The notes under the pieces are model-generated. The model did not search any database. It was given only the letters and a program-made list of their open reading frames with translations, and was not told the DNA's origin. DNA of 64,000 nucleotides from Nocardioides eburneiflavus (lineage in GTDB: Bacteria; Actinomycetota; Actinomycetes; Propionibacteriales; Nocardioidaceae). Positions 27,254-37,500 of the stretch are shown here, one piece after another; positions within the stretch are counted from its first letter, which is position 1, and every line of letters begins with the position of its first letter. The translations under genes and the position numbers were made by a program. The stretch is from positions 4,402,001-4,466,000 of the forward strand of contig NZ_SRRO01000001.1 in NCBI RefSeq assembly GCF_004785795.1, in the 5' to 3' direction.

Positions 27254-28249
27254 GTGACGACAGGGTTCTCCGGGCAGGCGCCCGACCTGGACACCGTGGG
27301 CCGGGTGACCGGCGCCGTGCGCCAGAACATCGAGCGGGTCATCGCCGGCAAGCCGGACGTGGTCAACGCCGCACTGGTCGTCCTGCTCGCCGAGGGCCAC
27401 CTGCTCATCGAGGACGTGCCCGGAGTCGGCAAGACCCAGCTGAGCAAGGCCCTTGCGCGCAGCATCGACTGCTCCGTGCGGCGCATCCAGTTCACGCCGG
27501 ACCTGCTGCCCTCCGACGTCACCGGCGTCTCGGTCTTCAACCAGGACACCCGCGAGTTCGAGTTCCGACCCGGCGGGGTCTTCGCCAACATCGTGGTCGG
27601 CGACGAGATCAACCGCGCGTCGCCCAAGACCCAGTCCGCGCTCCTCGAGGCCATGGAGGAGCGCCAGGTCACCGTCGACAACGCGACCTACATGCTCGAG
27701 AAGCCCTTCATGGTGATCGCCACCCAGAACCCCATCGAGATGGAGGGCACCTACGCGCTCCCCGAGGCCCAGCGCGACCGGTTCATGGCGCGGGTCTCGG
27801 TCGGCTACCCCGTGGAGTCCGCCGAGATCGCGATGCTCGAGGGTCACACAGCCCACAACCCGCTCGACGACCTCGAGCCCGTCACCGACGCCGGTGAGAT
27901 CCGCAAGGTGATCGAGATCGTCGGCAGGGTCCACGTGTCGTCGGCCGTGCAGCGCTACGCCGTGGCCCTGACCACGGCCACCCGCACCAGCAACGACCTC
28001 CACCTCGGCGCCTCGCCCCGCGCCACGCTGCACCTCGTACGGGCGGCCAAGGCGGTCGCCGCGACCCAGGGTCGCGACTACGTCCTCCCCGACGACATCC
28101 ACGGCATCACCTCGCCGGTCCTCGCGCACCGGCTGCTGCCCAACGTCGAGGCGACGATGAGCGGACGCACCACCGCAGCGATCCTGTCCGGGATCGTCGA
28201 GTCGGTGCCCGTGCCCACGGCGCCCGACACCCGCGGCAGCCGTGCGTGA
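27254..28249 (+). CDS. MoxR-type AAA+ ATPase
   Basis: 331-residue ATPase chaperone. Walker A is in EDVPGVGKTQLSKALA (about residue 58), Walker B in VVGDEINRASPKTQSALLEAM, sensor 1 in VIATQNPIEMEGTY, and the C-terminal lid domain includes LGASPRATLHLVRAAKA. MoxR proteins usually act with DUF58/VWA-like partners in metal-cofactor or complex maturation; here the next two genes are DUF58 and a transglutaminase. GTG at 27254 was chosen, with GAGGGG about 11 nt upstream. The longer upstream frame runs into the mraZ gap and lacks MoxR similarity. Confidence 0.92.
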   Translation: MTTGFSGQAPDLDTVGRVTGAVRQNIERVIAGKPDVVNAALVVLLAEGHLLIEDVPGVGKTQLSKALARSIDCSVRRIQFTPDLLPSDVTGVSVFNQDTREFEFRPGGVFANIVVGDEINRASPKTQSALLEAMEERQVTVDNATYMLEKPFMVIATQNPIEMEGTYALPEAQRDRFMARVSVGYPVESAEIAMLEGHTAHNPLDDLEPVTDAGEIRKVIEIVGRVHVSSAVQRYAVALTTATRTSNDLHLGASPRATLHLVRAAKAVAATQGRDYVLPDDIHGITSPVLAHRLLPNVEATMSGRTTAAILSGIVESVPVPTAPDTRGSRA

Positions 28250-29510
28250 GGCACTCGGTGCCCTGACCGTCCGCGGACGGGCGTTCCTCGCCGCCGGCAT
28301 CACGACGGTCGTCGCGGCGATCGTCGTCGGCCACTCGTCTGTCGTCCGGATCGGCGTCCTCGTCGCGGTGCTGCCGCTGCTCACCGCGTGGTGGGTCGGC
28401 CGCTCCCGCTACCGCCTCTCGCTGGTGCGCACGGTCTCCCCGCAGCTCGTCGTCGCGGGGCAGCCGGCGACCGTCGAGCTCACCGTCTCCAACGAGTCGC
28501 GGACGCCCACGGGGGTGCTGCTGCTCGAGGAGCGCCTCCCCTACGTCCTCGGCACCCGACCGCGCTTCGTGCTCGAGGGGCTCGGCCACGGCTGGCGTCG
28601 CCACGCGGCCTACCAGGTCCGCTCAGAGCTGCGCGGCCAGTTCGACATCGGCCCGATGTCGGTGCGGGTGACCGACCCGTTCGGGCTCGTCGAGCTCGGG
28701 CGCACCTTCCACGCCACCGCCCGGCTCACGGTCACGCCGCGCACCGTCGCTCTGCCGAGCATCCCGCTGGGCGGCGCGTGGACCGGGTCCGGCGACAACC
28801 GGCCCCGCGCGTTCGCGACCGGAAGCGCCGAGGACGTCACGGTCCGCGAGTACCGCCGTGGGGATGACCTCCGTCGCGTCCACTGGCGCAGCTCGGCCCG
28901 CGTGGGCGAGCTGATGGTGCGGCGCGAGGAGCAGCCTTGGCAGTCGCGCGCGACCGTCTTCCTCGACAACCGCGGCACCTCGCACCGCGGCCAGGGGGCG
29001 GCGAGCTCGCTGGAGGGCGCCGTGTCGGCGGCCGCCTCGATCGCCGTCCACCTCGCCCACCACGGCTACACCGTGCGGCTGGTCACCGCGTCCGGCGACA
29101 GCCGCGAGACCGAGTGGCACTCCCACACCGCAGGGGCCGGCACGATCCCGCTGCTCGAGGCCCTCGCGGTCGTCCAGCTCGACCACTCCCCCGCCCCCGA
29201 CACCCAGTGGCTCGCCGAGCCCGGGCACGGCGGCCTCACCATCGGGATCTTCGGCGGGCTCGGCGATTCCGACCTGCCGTTCCTGCGCCGTCTCCAGCAC
29301 CACGCGTCGTCGAGCCTCGCGATCGCTCTCGACGTCGACGCCTGGGCACCGCACCTGCCCGTGCAGCCCGGACCGGGCGCGGCCGCACACCTCACCTCGA
29401 CCGGCTGGCGGTCCATCACCGTGGGCCCGCGCGACCGGCTCGACACGGCCTGGCAGGAGCTCGGCCTGCTCCAGAGCCGCGCGACCGCCTCGGCGGGAGC
29501 CGCGCGATGA
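28242..29510 (+). CDS. DUF58 domain membrane protein
   Basis: 422 residues. Two membrane helices near the N-terminus (about 14-50) are followed by a beta-rich region and the DUF58 signature VREYRRGDDLRRVHWRSSAR with MVRREEQPW. The C-terminal part is VWA-like (VFLDNRGTSHRG...). Standard partner of MoxR ATPases. It overlaps moxR by 8 bases and the transglutaminase gene by 4, so the three are one operon. Confidence 0.9.
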   Translation: MREALGALTVRGRAFLAAGITTVVAAIVVGHSSVVRIGVLVAVLPLLTAWWVGRSRYRLSLVRTVSPQLVVAGQPATVELTVSNESRTPTGVLLLEERLPYVLGTRPRFVLEGLGHGWRRHAAYQVRSELRGQFDIGPMSVRVTDPFGLVELGRTFHATARLTVTPRTVALPSIPLGGAWTGSGDNRPRAFATGSAEDVTVREYRRGDDLRRVHWRSSARVGELMVRREEQPWQSRATVFLDNRGTSHRGQGAASSLEGAVSAAASIAVHLAHHGYTVRLVTASGDSRETEWHSHTAGAGTIPLLEALAVVQLDHSPAPDTQWLAEPGHGGLTIGIFGGLGDSDLPFLRRLQHHASSSLAIALDVDAWAPHLPVQPGPGAAAHLTSTGWRSITVGPRDRLDTAWQELGLLQSRATASAGAAR

Positions 29511-31873
29511 GCGCCCCGTGGAGCACGCTCCCCCACCAGCTGCGAATGGCCGGCATCGCCCTCCTCGCCGGCTGGACCACCGTCCTGTCGTGGCGCGTGC
29601 TCACCGAGGGCTTCGCGCGGGTCGGCATCCCGCTCCTCCTCATCGGCGTCGTCCTCGCCGGGGCCGGTGCGGTGGCGCGGTGGCAGCGGCTGCCCGCCGC
29701 CGGCATCATCGCCACCCAGCTCGTCGTCGCCGCGCTGCTCGTGCTCGGGACCACGACAGGCTCGCCCCTTCCGACCCCGGGCAACGTCGACGTCTTCGTC
29801 GCCGCCCTCCAGGACGCGCTCGAGACGTCGCGCAGCTTTGCCGCGCCCGTCCAGCTCGGCGTGCCACCGGTGCACCCGCTGCTGCTCATCGGCGGCGCAC
29901 TGGTGGTGCTGCTCGTCGACGTCATCGCCTGCACCCTGCGCCGGGCGCCCGTGGCCGGCCTCGTCCTGCTGGCGGCGTACACCCTGCCGGTCGCCGTCAC
30001 CGGCAACCCGGTCTCGTGGTGGCTCTTCGCCGTGATCGCCGGGCTGTTCCTCACCCTGGTGTTCCTCCAGCACAGCGACCACGTCACCAGCTGGGGGCGC
30101 GCCCCCGACGGCGAGAAGGGCTCCTTCTCCGTCCGCACCGGCGCGATCGCCAACACCGCCCTCGCCCTGGGGACGGCCGCCATCGCCCTGGCGGTGGTCG
30201 TGCCCGCCGCCGTGCCCACGATGAGCATGAGCGTCTTCGAGGGCAACGGCCCCGGCACCCGCGAGGTCGAGGTCCAGGACCCGATGGTGGACCTGCGTCG
30301 CGACCTGCGCCGCGGCGTCGACGTGCCGCTCCTGTGGGTCACCACCTCCGGTCCCAGGCCGAGCTACCTCCGCTACACCGTGCTCTCCCGGTTCAGCGGC
30401 TCGGAGTGGACGCCCGGTGACCGCGAGATCCCCGAGTCGCAGTCGGCCACGGGTGCACTGCCCCCTCTCGACGGCGTCGGGCTCGACGTGCAGCGCCGCG
30501 AGTTCAAGTACGACGTGCGCGTCGGGCCGGACTTCCGCTCCACGTGGCTGCCCACCGCCGCGCAGACGTCGCGCATCGCTGCGAGCACCGACTGGCGCTA
30601 CGACCTCAACACCCGCGACGTGATCGCGGCTCGCGAGGACGTCACCACCGCCGACAGCACGTACGACTACACCGGCGTCCAGCTGACCTACGACGCCGAC
30701 TCGATGAACTCCGCCGTCTCCGGTGCGGGCGCCGTGGCCGGCATCTTCACCGAGGTGCCGAGCACCCTCAACAACGAGATCCGGCGCCTCGCGGCGACCG
30801 TGACCGCCGACGCCCCCACCCGCTTCCAGAAGGCCCAGGCGCTGCAGCGGTGGTTCCGCGAGGACGGCGGATTCCGCTACGACATCGGCCAGGTGCCGTC
30901 GGCAGGGGACGGCGGCGCCGACCTGCTGGCGTTCCTCGACGACCGCGTCGGCTACTGCGAGCAGTTCGCGGCCTCGATGGCCATCATGGCGCGGGTGATC
31001 GGCATCCCGAGCCGCGTCGCAGTGGGGTTCCTCGAGCCCGACCGCGCCACCAACGGGTCGTGGGAGTTCTCCTCGCGCGACCTGCACGCGTGGCCCGAGC
31101 TCTACTTCCCCGGCTCCGGGTGGGTGCGCTTCGAGCCCACACCGCAGGCCCGCGCCACCCAGCCGCCGGACTACACCGAGGCCGAGTTCGAGGCGGTCCC
31201 CGAGACCGCGTCGCCCAGCGCCAACAGCTCGACCGAGCTCCTCCCCGAGCGCGGCGAGCAGGCCGACGCCGAGGATGCGGCCGCCGACGAGAACACCTCG
31301 TCCATCCCGTGGGTCCCGGTCCTGGCGGCGCTGCTCGGCCTGGGCGTCGTCGCCCTGCTGCTGACGAGCCCCCGGCTGGTGCGCGCCGCGCGCCGCCGGC
31401 GCCGCCTGGCCGGCGACATCGAGGACCTGTGGGTCGAGCTGCGCGACGTCGTCCGCGACCTGGGGCACGCGTGGCCCGACGGCCGCTCACCGCGCCGCGC
31501 CGGCGACTGGCTCGGCCGGCTCCTCGCGGCGCCCGTCCACGACGCCTCACGGCCCGACCGACCCCGGCGCGGCCGCGACCAGGCCCCGGAGGCTGCGGAC
31601 GCCCTCGACCGGCTGGTCGCGGCCCTCGAGCACAGTCGCTACGCACGCGACCCGGAGACCTTCACCGCCGACCGCTTCGCCGACGACCTCACGCTCGTCG
31701 AGGACGCGCTGGCCGCGGGAGTCACGCCGCGCGAGGTGCGGCGTGCCGCGTGGTGGCCCGCCTCGGTGGTGGGCCACCGTACGTCGTGGCGCTCGCGCAC
31801 CCGTACGGGTCAGTCCCGGAGCGACGCCACCGCCGAGGAGGCCGGCCGGTCGGTCGACGAGCTCGTCGGCTGA
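29507..31873 (+). CDS. Transglutaminase-like membrane protein (DUF3488/DUF4129)
   Basis: 788 residues. Six to seven membrane helices span residues 10-210 (DUF3488). A large extracytoplasmic domain has the transglutaminase triad: Cys in DRVGYCEQFAASMAIMARV (about 482), His in SSRDLHAWPELYF (about 526), and a downstream acidic residue near RFEPTPQ. A second membrane helix lies near 600-620 and the cytoplasmic C-terminus is DUF4129-like. Peptide or protein cross-linking at the envelope is the family expectation; no substrate is known. It is the last gene of the MoxR operon, followed by a convergent hairpin. Confidence 0.9.
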   Translation: MSAPWSTLPHQLRMAGIALLAGWTTVLSWRVLTEGFARVGIPLLLIGVVLAGAGAVARWQRLPAAGIIATQLVVAALLVLGTTTGSPLPTPGNVDVFVAALQDALETSRSFAAPVQLGVPPVHPLLLIGGALVVLLVDVIACTLRRAPVAGLVLLAAYTLPVAVTGNPVSWWLFAVIAGLFLTLVFLQHSDHVTSWGRAPDGEKGSFSVRTGAIANTALALGTAAIALAVVVPAAVPTMSMSVFEGNGPGTREVEVQDPMVDLRRDLRRGVDVPLLWVTTSGPRPSYLRYTVLSRFSGSEWTPGDREIPESQSATGALPPLDGVGLDVQRREFKYDVRVGPDFRSTWLPTAAQTSRIAASTDWRYDLNTRDVIAAREDVTTADSTYDYTGVQLTYDADSMNSAVSGAGAVAGIFTEVPSTLNNEIRRLAATVTADAPTRFQKAQALQRWFREDGGFRYDIGQVPSAGDGGADLLAFLDDRVGYCEQFAASMAIMARVIGIPSRVAVGFLEPDRATNGSWEFSSRDLHAWPELYFPGSGWVRFEPTPQARATQPPDYTEAEFEAVPETASPSANSSTELLPERGEQADAEDAAADENTSSIPWVPVLAALLGLGVVALLLTSPRLVRAARRRRRLAGDIEDLWVELRDVVRDLGHAWPDGRSPRRAGDWLGRLLAAPVHDASRPDRPRRGRDQAPEAADALDRLVAALEHSRYARDPETFTADRFADDLTLVEDALAAGVTPREVRRAAWWPASVVGHRTSWRSRTRTGQSRSDATAEEAGRSVDELVG

Positions 31874-31901
31874 GCCAGGCCGCCGGGGCGCAGGCGAACG
31901 A

Positions 31902-31927
31902 ACGCCCCGGTCCGTGGGCCGGGGCGT
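31902..31927. terminator. Convergent terminator hairpin
   Basis: ACGCCCCGG (31902-31910) and CCGGGGCGT (31919-31927) form a perfect 9-bp stem with an 8-nt loop, between the convergent transglutaminase and DUF3040 genes. Confidence 0.75.
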
Positions 31928-31946
31928 CGAGTGATGGAGCGGAAGC

Positions 31947-32393
31947 TCAGAAGCCGCGCTCGCGGCGTCGACGCCACCGCTCCTCCATGCGCTCCATGAA
32001 GGGAGCGCCGGAGCGCTGCCGGCCCTGTCGGCCGGGGCGGTGCTGGCGGCCGCCGTCGACGACGCCGAAGCCGGTGCGACCCGACGACCGCACCTTGGGG
32101 GCTGGGCGGCCCGGCGTGCGCGCGGACGTGAGGGCGAGGATCGCACCGCCCAGCATGATCACGAAGCCCGCCACGCCGACCACGGTCTGGAGGACGGAGG
32201 TGAGGTCGAGCAGCACGGCGACGATGAGGAGGCCGATGCCGGCCAGGACGACGCCACCGCCTGCGATCATCCGGCGGCGGGCCGTGCGGGCGATCGACGT
32301 GCCGCGCAGCGTGGAGGCGAGCTTCGGGTCTTCCTCGACGAGGGCGCGCTCCATCTGCTCGAGCAGTCGCAGTTCTTCCTCGGAGAGCTCCAC
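31947..32393 (-). CDS. DUF3040 membrane protein
   Basis: 148 residues. The acidic N-terminal helix MELSEEELRLLEQMERALVEEDP is the DUF3040 signature. Two membrane helices follow (about 42-62 and 67-88), then an Arg-rich cytoplasmic tail. The start is GTG with GGAGG 6 nt upstream. M. tuberculosis Rv2169c is a DUF3040 protein in the corresponding place past mraZ (recalled synteny). Function is unknown. Confidence 0.88.
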   Translation of the reverse strand: MELSEEELRLLEQMERALVEEDPKLASTLRGTSIARTARRRMIAGGGVVLAGIGLLIVAVLLDLTSVLQTVVGVAGFVIMLGGAILALTSARTPGRPAPKVRSSGRTGFGVVDGGRQHRPGRQGRQRSGAPFMERMEERWRRRRERGF

Positions 32394-32520
32394 GGTTCCT
32401 CCTCACCTTCTTGTCGCAAGTCTAGGCACGCTCTTCCAGTCACGGTAGGCGTCCCCCGAAAATTCCACCCGGACGCAGGGGGCAGCCCCCCACCCGGGCG
32501 GTGCCGCGTCGCTCACCGGG

Positions 32521-33690
32521 CTAGACGAGGCTGGCCGGACGCACCGCGGCCGCCCCGAACCGCCTGGTCGCGCGGTCGACCGCGCGGTCCGCCTCCGCCC
32601 AGCCGCGGTCGGGCTCGCCGAGCTCCAGCTGGTGGTGCACGGTGGCGCGCGGGACGAGGCCCTCGACGCGTACGCCCACCAGCCGCAGGCGGGCGCGCTG
32701 GAGGCCGAGCCGGTCGTAGAGGCGGGTGGCGGCGCGATGGATCTCGACCGTGACGTCGGTGGCCTCGCCGAGGGGCCGGGAGCGGGTGATGGTGGTGAAG
32801 TCGGCGAAGCGGACCTTGATGGTGACCGTCCGTCCGGCAACCCCGGCCGCGCGCATCCGCCCGGCGACGCGGGCGGAGAGGCGCAGCAGCTCGCGGACGA
32901 TGACGTCGCGGTCGTCGGTGTCACGCGCGAAGGTCTCGTCGGCGCCCATCGACTTCTCCGGCTCGTGCGGTCCGGCGCTGACGTGCAGCTCGCCCCGGTC
33001 GGTGCCCCAGGCGAGGTGGTGCAGCTCGCGACCGAGGTGGTGGCCGACGGCACGCTGGAGGGTGTCGAGCGGGGTGTGCGCGACGTCGCCGACCGTGAGC
33101 AGGCCGAACCGGTGGAGGAGCGCCTGGGTCTTCTCCCCCACGCCGTAGAGCTCCCCGACGTCGAGCGGGTGCAGGAACGAGGTCACCTCGGCCGGCGGCA
33201 CCACCAGCACCCCGTCTGGCTTGGCCCGACGGCTGGCGAGCTTGGCGACCGAGATCGTCGCCGCCACCCCCACCGAGCAGGTGATGCCCTGTTCGTCGTG
33301 GATCGTCGACCGCAGCCGCTCGGCGATCCGCGCCGGCGGGCCGAGACGACGGGTGGAGCCCCGGACGTCGAGGAACGCCTCGTCCAGCGACAACGCCTCG
33401 ACGAGCGGCGTGACCTCCCGGAAGGTCTCCATCACCGAGGCGGACACGCTCGTGAAGGTGTCGTAGTCGGGCGCGAGCACGACGACGTGGGGACAGAGGC
33501 GGCGTACGCGGGTCATCGGCAGGGCCGAGCGGACGCCGTAGCGGCGAGCGACGTAGTTGGCCGCGAGCACGACACCCCGGCCGCTGCCGCCCACCACCAC
33601 CGGCTGGTCGACGAGGTCAGGACGTTCGCGCAGCGCGACGGAGGCGTAGAAGGCGTCCATGTCGACGTGGAGGATCGGTGTCACCGTCAC
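32521..33690 (-). CDS. dinB: DNA polymerase IV (Y family)
   Basis: 389-residue translesion polymerase. The catalytic palm is intact (HVDMDAFYAS at the N-terminus, SLDEAFLDV near residue 105). The fingers contain GGSGRGVVLAANYVARRYGV, the thumb GVGEKTQALLHRFG, and the little-finger domain follows. It ends FGAAAVRPASLV. Unlike ImuB proteins, it keeps all catalytic acidic residues. It lies 63 bp downstream of the methyltransferase at the end of the SOS-type locus, so it could be damage-induced by read-through. Confidence 0.95.
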   Translation of the reverse strand: MTVTPILHVDMDAFYASVALRERPDLVDQPVVVGGSGRGVVLAANYVARRYGVRSALPMTRVRRLCPHVVVLAPDYDTFTSVSASVMETFREVTPLVEALSLDEAFLDVRGSTRRLGPPARIAERLRSTIHDEQGITCSVGVAATISVAKLASRRAKPDGVLVVPPAEVTSFLHPLDVGELYGVGEKTQALLHRFGLLTVGDVAHTPLDTLQRAVGHHLGRELHHLAWGTDRGELHVSAGPHEPEKSMGADETFARDTDDRDVIVRELLRLSARVAGRMRAAGVAGRTVTIKVRFADFTTITRSRPLGEATDVTVEIHRAATRLYDRLGLQRARLRLVGVRVEGLVPRATVHHQLELGEPDRGWAEADRAVDRATRRFGAAAVRPASLV

Positions 33691-33753
33691 GCCGCACCCC
33701 CGTCGGGGCGTGACGGGGTGGTGCCACCGGCGGACGGGTCAGCGGCGGAGGGG

Positions 33754-34512
33754 TCAGCGGCGGCGGGCGATGACGTGGACCTGCGCCGCGAGGGGGAGGT
33801 ACTCGGGTCGTGTGGAGACTGCACGCTCGAGCTCGACCAGGGCCGCGGTCGCGCCGGGCTCGAGGTCGAGGAGGCTGCCCGGCACCAGGTCGGAGAAGAC
33901 TCGCACCGCGTGCACGGACGTCGGCTCCAGCCCCGCAGCACCGAGGAGGTCGACGACCTCGTCGTGGGTGAAGCGTCGGCCGCCCCGGCCGCCGGCCGGG
34001 GCCGTCGCATCGCCGTCGAGAAGCTCGCGCGCGGCCTGGAAGTGGCCGGCCATCGCTCGGGCCACCACGGCTGCGTGGCGCTGCGCGACGAGCAGGCTGA
34101 GGTGACCGCCGGGACGCAGCGCGCCGGCGATCGCCGCCAGGGAGGCTGCCGGGTCGTCGACCATCTCGAGCACGCCGTGGCACAGGACGAGATCGGCGTC
34201 GTCGACCAGGCGCGCGAGGTCGTCGAGGTCACCCTGCTGGCCGGTGACGCGGTCGGCCACGCCGCCTTCGCGGGCGCGACGGTCGAGCGAGGCGAGGGCG
34301 TCGGGGCTGGGGTCGATGACCTGGACCGAGTGCCCGAGCTCGGCCAGCGGGACGGCGAACCCTCCGGTGCCACCACCGACGTCGACGATGCGGGCCTGCT
34401 GGTCGTGGAACGCCCCGGGAGCCTCGAGGAGGCGGCGTACGCCGTCCCACACCACTCCGGCCCGGACCGACTGGCGGCGCTCGCTGGCAGAGGCGGTGGC
34501 GGGAGGCTGCAT
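33754..34512 (-). CDS. Class I SAM-dependent methyltransferase
   Basis: 252 residues from the ATG at 34512. The SAM-binding motif I is VDVGGGTGGFAVPLAELG, followed by the acidic end of motif II (QVIDPSPDALA), the LVLCHGVLEMVDDP and LRPGGHLSLLV motifs. The substrate is unknown; sequence style is close to CmoA/UbiG-like small-molecule or tRNA methyltransferases. It follows dnaE2 by 28 bp. It also has its own likely -10 (TAGGGT) 7 nt before the ATG, so it can be transcribed leaderless without the SOS promoter. Confidence 0.9.
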   Translation of the reverse strand: MQPPATASASERRQSVRAGVVWDGVRRLLEAPGAFHDQQARIVDVGGGTGGFAVPLAELGHSVQVIDPSPDALASLDRRAREGGVADRVTGQQGDLDDLARLVDDADLVLCHGVLEMVDDPAASLAAIAGALRPGGHLSLLVAQRHAAVVARAMAGHFQAARELLDGDATAPAGGRGGRRFTHDEVVDLLGAAGLEPTSVHAVRVFSDLVPGSLLDLEPGATAALVELERAVSTRPEYLPLAAQVHVIARRR

Positions 34513-34519
34513 GGGCCCA

Positions 34520-34525
34520 ACCCTA
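34520..34525 (-). promoter_or_regulatory. -10 for a leaderless methyltransferase mRNA
   Basis: TAGGGT (minus strand), 7 nt before the ATG at 34512. Confidence 0.5.
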
Positions 34526-34540
34526 GTGCGTGGGGGGTGG

Positions 34541-37500
34541 TCATCCCGGACTCCCCGGGCTGCGGTGCCAGAGGTGGCGCGCGACGTCCTTGGCGGGGTC
34601 GCCGGCCGGCCTGGTGTCGGAGTAGGGCGAGACCCGGAACCCGCTGGGGTGGACGAGCACCCGGCGCCCGGCCGGGTCCTCGCCGCTCGGGTCGCGTGGC
34701 CGTGCCAGCTCGGCGCGCACCAGCGCCGCCCCGTCCTCGCCGGACCGCGCGCCGAGCCACAGCCCGTGGAGGGTCGGGAGGTCCCATGCGCCCGTGGCAC
34801 GGACTGAGACGCCTCGGCGTCCGGTGCGGCGCAGCTCGCCGCGCACCAGCAACAGCCACGAGGAGAAGATCGTGGTGGCGTGAGGGCCTTGGGCGTCGTC
34901 GAAGAAGGTGGCGTCGATCGGACCGGTGCCGTCGTCGACGGTGAGGAAGACGACCCGGCGCCCGGACCTGACCGGCGGGGTCTGGGTGGCGACCTTCACC
35001 CCGGCGACCAGCAGGTCGGCGCGGCTGCGACGCCTCAGCAGGTCGCGGCTGCGGGTCACCCCGAGTGCGTCGAGGAACGGGTCGTAGGCCGCGACGGCGT
35101 GCTGGCTGACGTCGAGGCCGAGGATCTCCAGCTCGGCGCGCATCCGGTCGAGCGTGGTCATCTCCGGCAGCCCGCTCGGCCGCTCCCCGGGCTCCCCCGG
35201 CTCGTCGCCGAGACGGAGGGTGAGCTGCACCGAGTCGGCCGGGGTCACCGGTCCGGCGGCACGTGACTGCGCGGCTGCGCGCGCCCACACGCCCCCGTCG
35301 GCGAGCGCGTGACGCTCGGTGGACGCGGACCCCGCTCGCAGCGTCGGGTCCGAGCTGTTGCGCGCGGCCGCGGCGCTGGCCGACCCTCCGCTCGCGGACT
35401 CGGCGGACGGCGTACGCCGCGCGGTCGGCCCGCGGCCCCGCGCCCGCGAGCCGCGGTCGACCGAGCGGGCGTAGCGGTCGAGCTCGGAGACCTGCAGCAG
35501 CAGGTCGCGGCGCGTCACCCGGCCGCGCCGGTGCACCGCCTGCTCGCCGGAACCGATGCCGTAGACGCCGTCGAACCCGCCGGCGAGGACCAGCCGTTCC
35601 AGGATCGGCCGGGCGACCCGTGCGCGGTGGAAGAAGTCGGACAGCGAGGCGTACGGCGCGCCGTCCCGGGCCTCGACGATGCGGGCCACCTCGGCCGAGC
35701 CGATGCCCTTGACGTCGGCGAGCGAGAGCCGGATGGCGTGTCCTTCGCCGGTCAGGCTCGCCTCGACGAGGTAGGACGACGCGCTGGAGTTGACGTCGAG
35801 GCCGAGCACCCCGACACCGAGCTGGCGGGCGTCGTCGAGGATGAGCCGCTTGGGGTACATGCCGGGGTCGTGCGTCAGCACGCCCGCCAGGAAGTGGGCG
35901 GGCCAGTGGGTCTTGAGCCAGGCCGACTGGTAGGTCGGGAGCGCGAAGGCCGCGGCATGGGCCTTGCAGAAGCCGAACGACGCGAACGCCTCCAGCACGG
36001 CCCAGAGCTGCTCGACCAGCCCGAGGTCGTAGCCGCGGGCGAGGGCGCGGGGGAAGAACCAGGCCCTCGTCGCCGCCATCCCCTCGGTGGCGCCGAGGGC
36101 CCGCCGCTTCTCGTCGGCCTCGGCGAGGGTGACGCCGGCGAACCGGGCGACGATCTCGATCACCTGCTCGTGGAACACGACCACGCCGCGGGTCTGCTCG
36201 AGGATCGGTCGCAGGTCGTCGTGGAGGTAGCGGGCGCTCGACCAGCCCTGCTTGGCCTCGAGGTAGGGGGTGACCATGTCGCTCTTCACCGGGCCCGGGC
36301 GGAACAGCGAGATGTCGATGACGATGTCGTCGAAGGTCTCGATGCCGGACTTGCCGACGAGCTCGCGCTGGCCCGGCGACTCGATCTGGAAGACCCCGAG
36401 GGTCCGGGCGCTGCTGATCAGCTCGAAGGTCGCCGGGTCGTCGAAGGGCACCTGCCGCTCGTCGTCGAGGTCGATGCGCACGCCGTCGACCCGCTCCACC
36501 TCCGCGACCGCGTGGGCCATCGCCGACTGCATCCGGATCCCGAGCACGTCGAGCTTGAGCAGGCCCAGCTCCTCCACGTCGTCCTTGTCGAACTGGCTCA
36601 TCGGGAACCCGGCCCAGGACGCCTCGACCGGGGTGCGGTCGAGCAGCGTGGCGTCGGAGAGCAGGACGCCGCACGGATGCATGGCGATGTGGCGCGGCAG
36701 GCCGTCGAGGCGCTCGACGAGTCCGAAGAACCGGTCGAGCGCTCCGTCGCCGAGCCCGCTCGCGCGCAGCTCGGGCAGGTCGCGCAGCGCACGCCGGGCC
36801 TCGCGGGCGCGGACGTGCGGGAACGCCTTGGCGATCGCGTCGACCTCGCCGGGCGGCATGCCGAGCGCGGCGCCGACGTCGCGCACCGCGTGGCGGACCC
36901 GGTAGGTGTCCATCATCGACACGGTGGCGCACCGCTCGCCGCCGTAGCGGTCGAGGATCGCGCGGTAGACCTCCTCGCGCCGGGCGGACTCGACGTCGAC
37001 GTCGATGTCGGGCAGGGAGGCGCGCAGCGGGGAGAGGAACCGCTCCATCAGCAGCCCGTGCCGCAACGGGTCGACCCCGGAGATGCCGAGCAGGTAGGTG
37101 ACGATGCTGCCGGCTCCCGACCCACGGGCGGCACGACGGATGCCCATGCGGGCGACCAGGTCGGTCACGTCGGCCACCGCGAGGAAGTAGGAGGCGTAGC
37201 CGAGGGTGGCGATGGTCAGGAGCTCCTGGTCGAGCCGCGTCCAGATGCGCAGGCGGGGCGCGCTGCCGTAGCGGTCGCCGATCGCGGCCTCGCACCGGTG
37301 GCGCAGCAGCGCGTCGGCGGTCTGCTCGCGGGAGGCGCCGCCCGTCAGCTCGAGCTCCGGGAAGTGCACCTCACCGATCCCGAGGTCGCGGCGCGGGTCG
37401 AGCGCGCAGCGGTCGGCGACCAGGCGGGTCCGGGCGAGCAGTCGGCGGCCCCCGGCCCTGCCGTCGCCGAGCCCGGCGAGCCGGCAGACCTCCTCGGCGA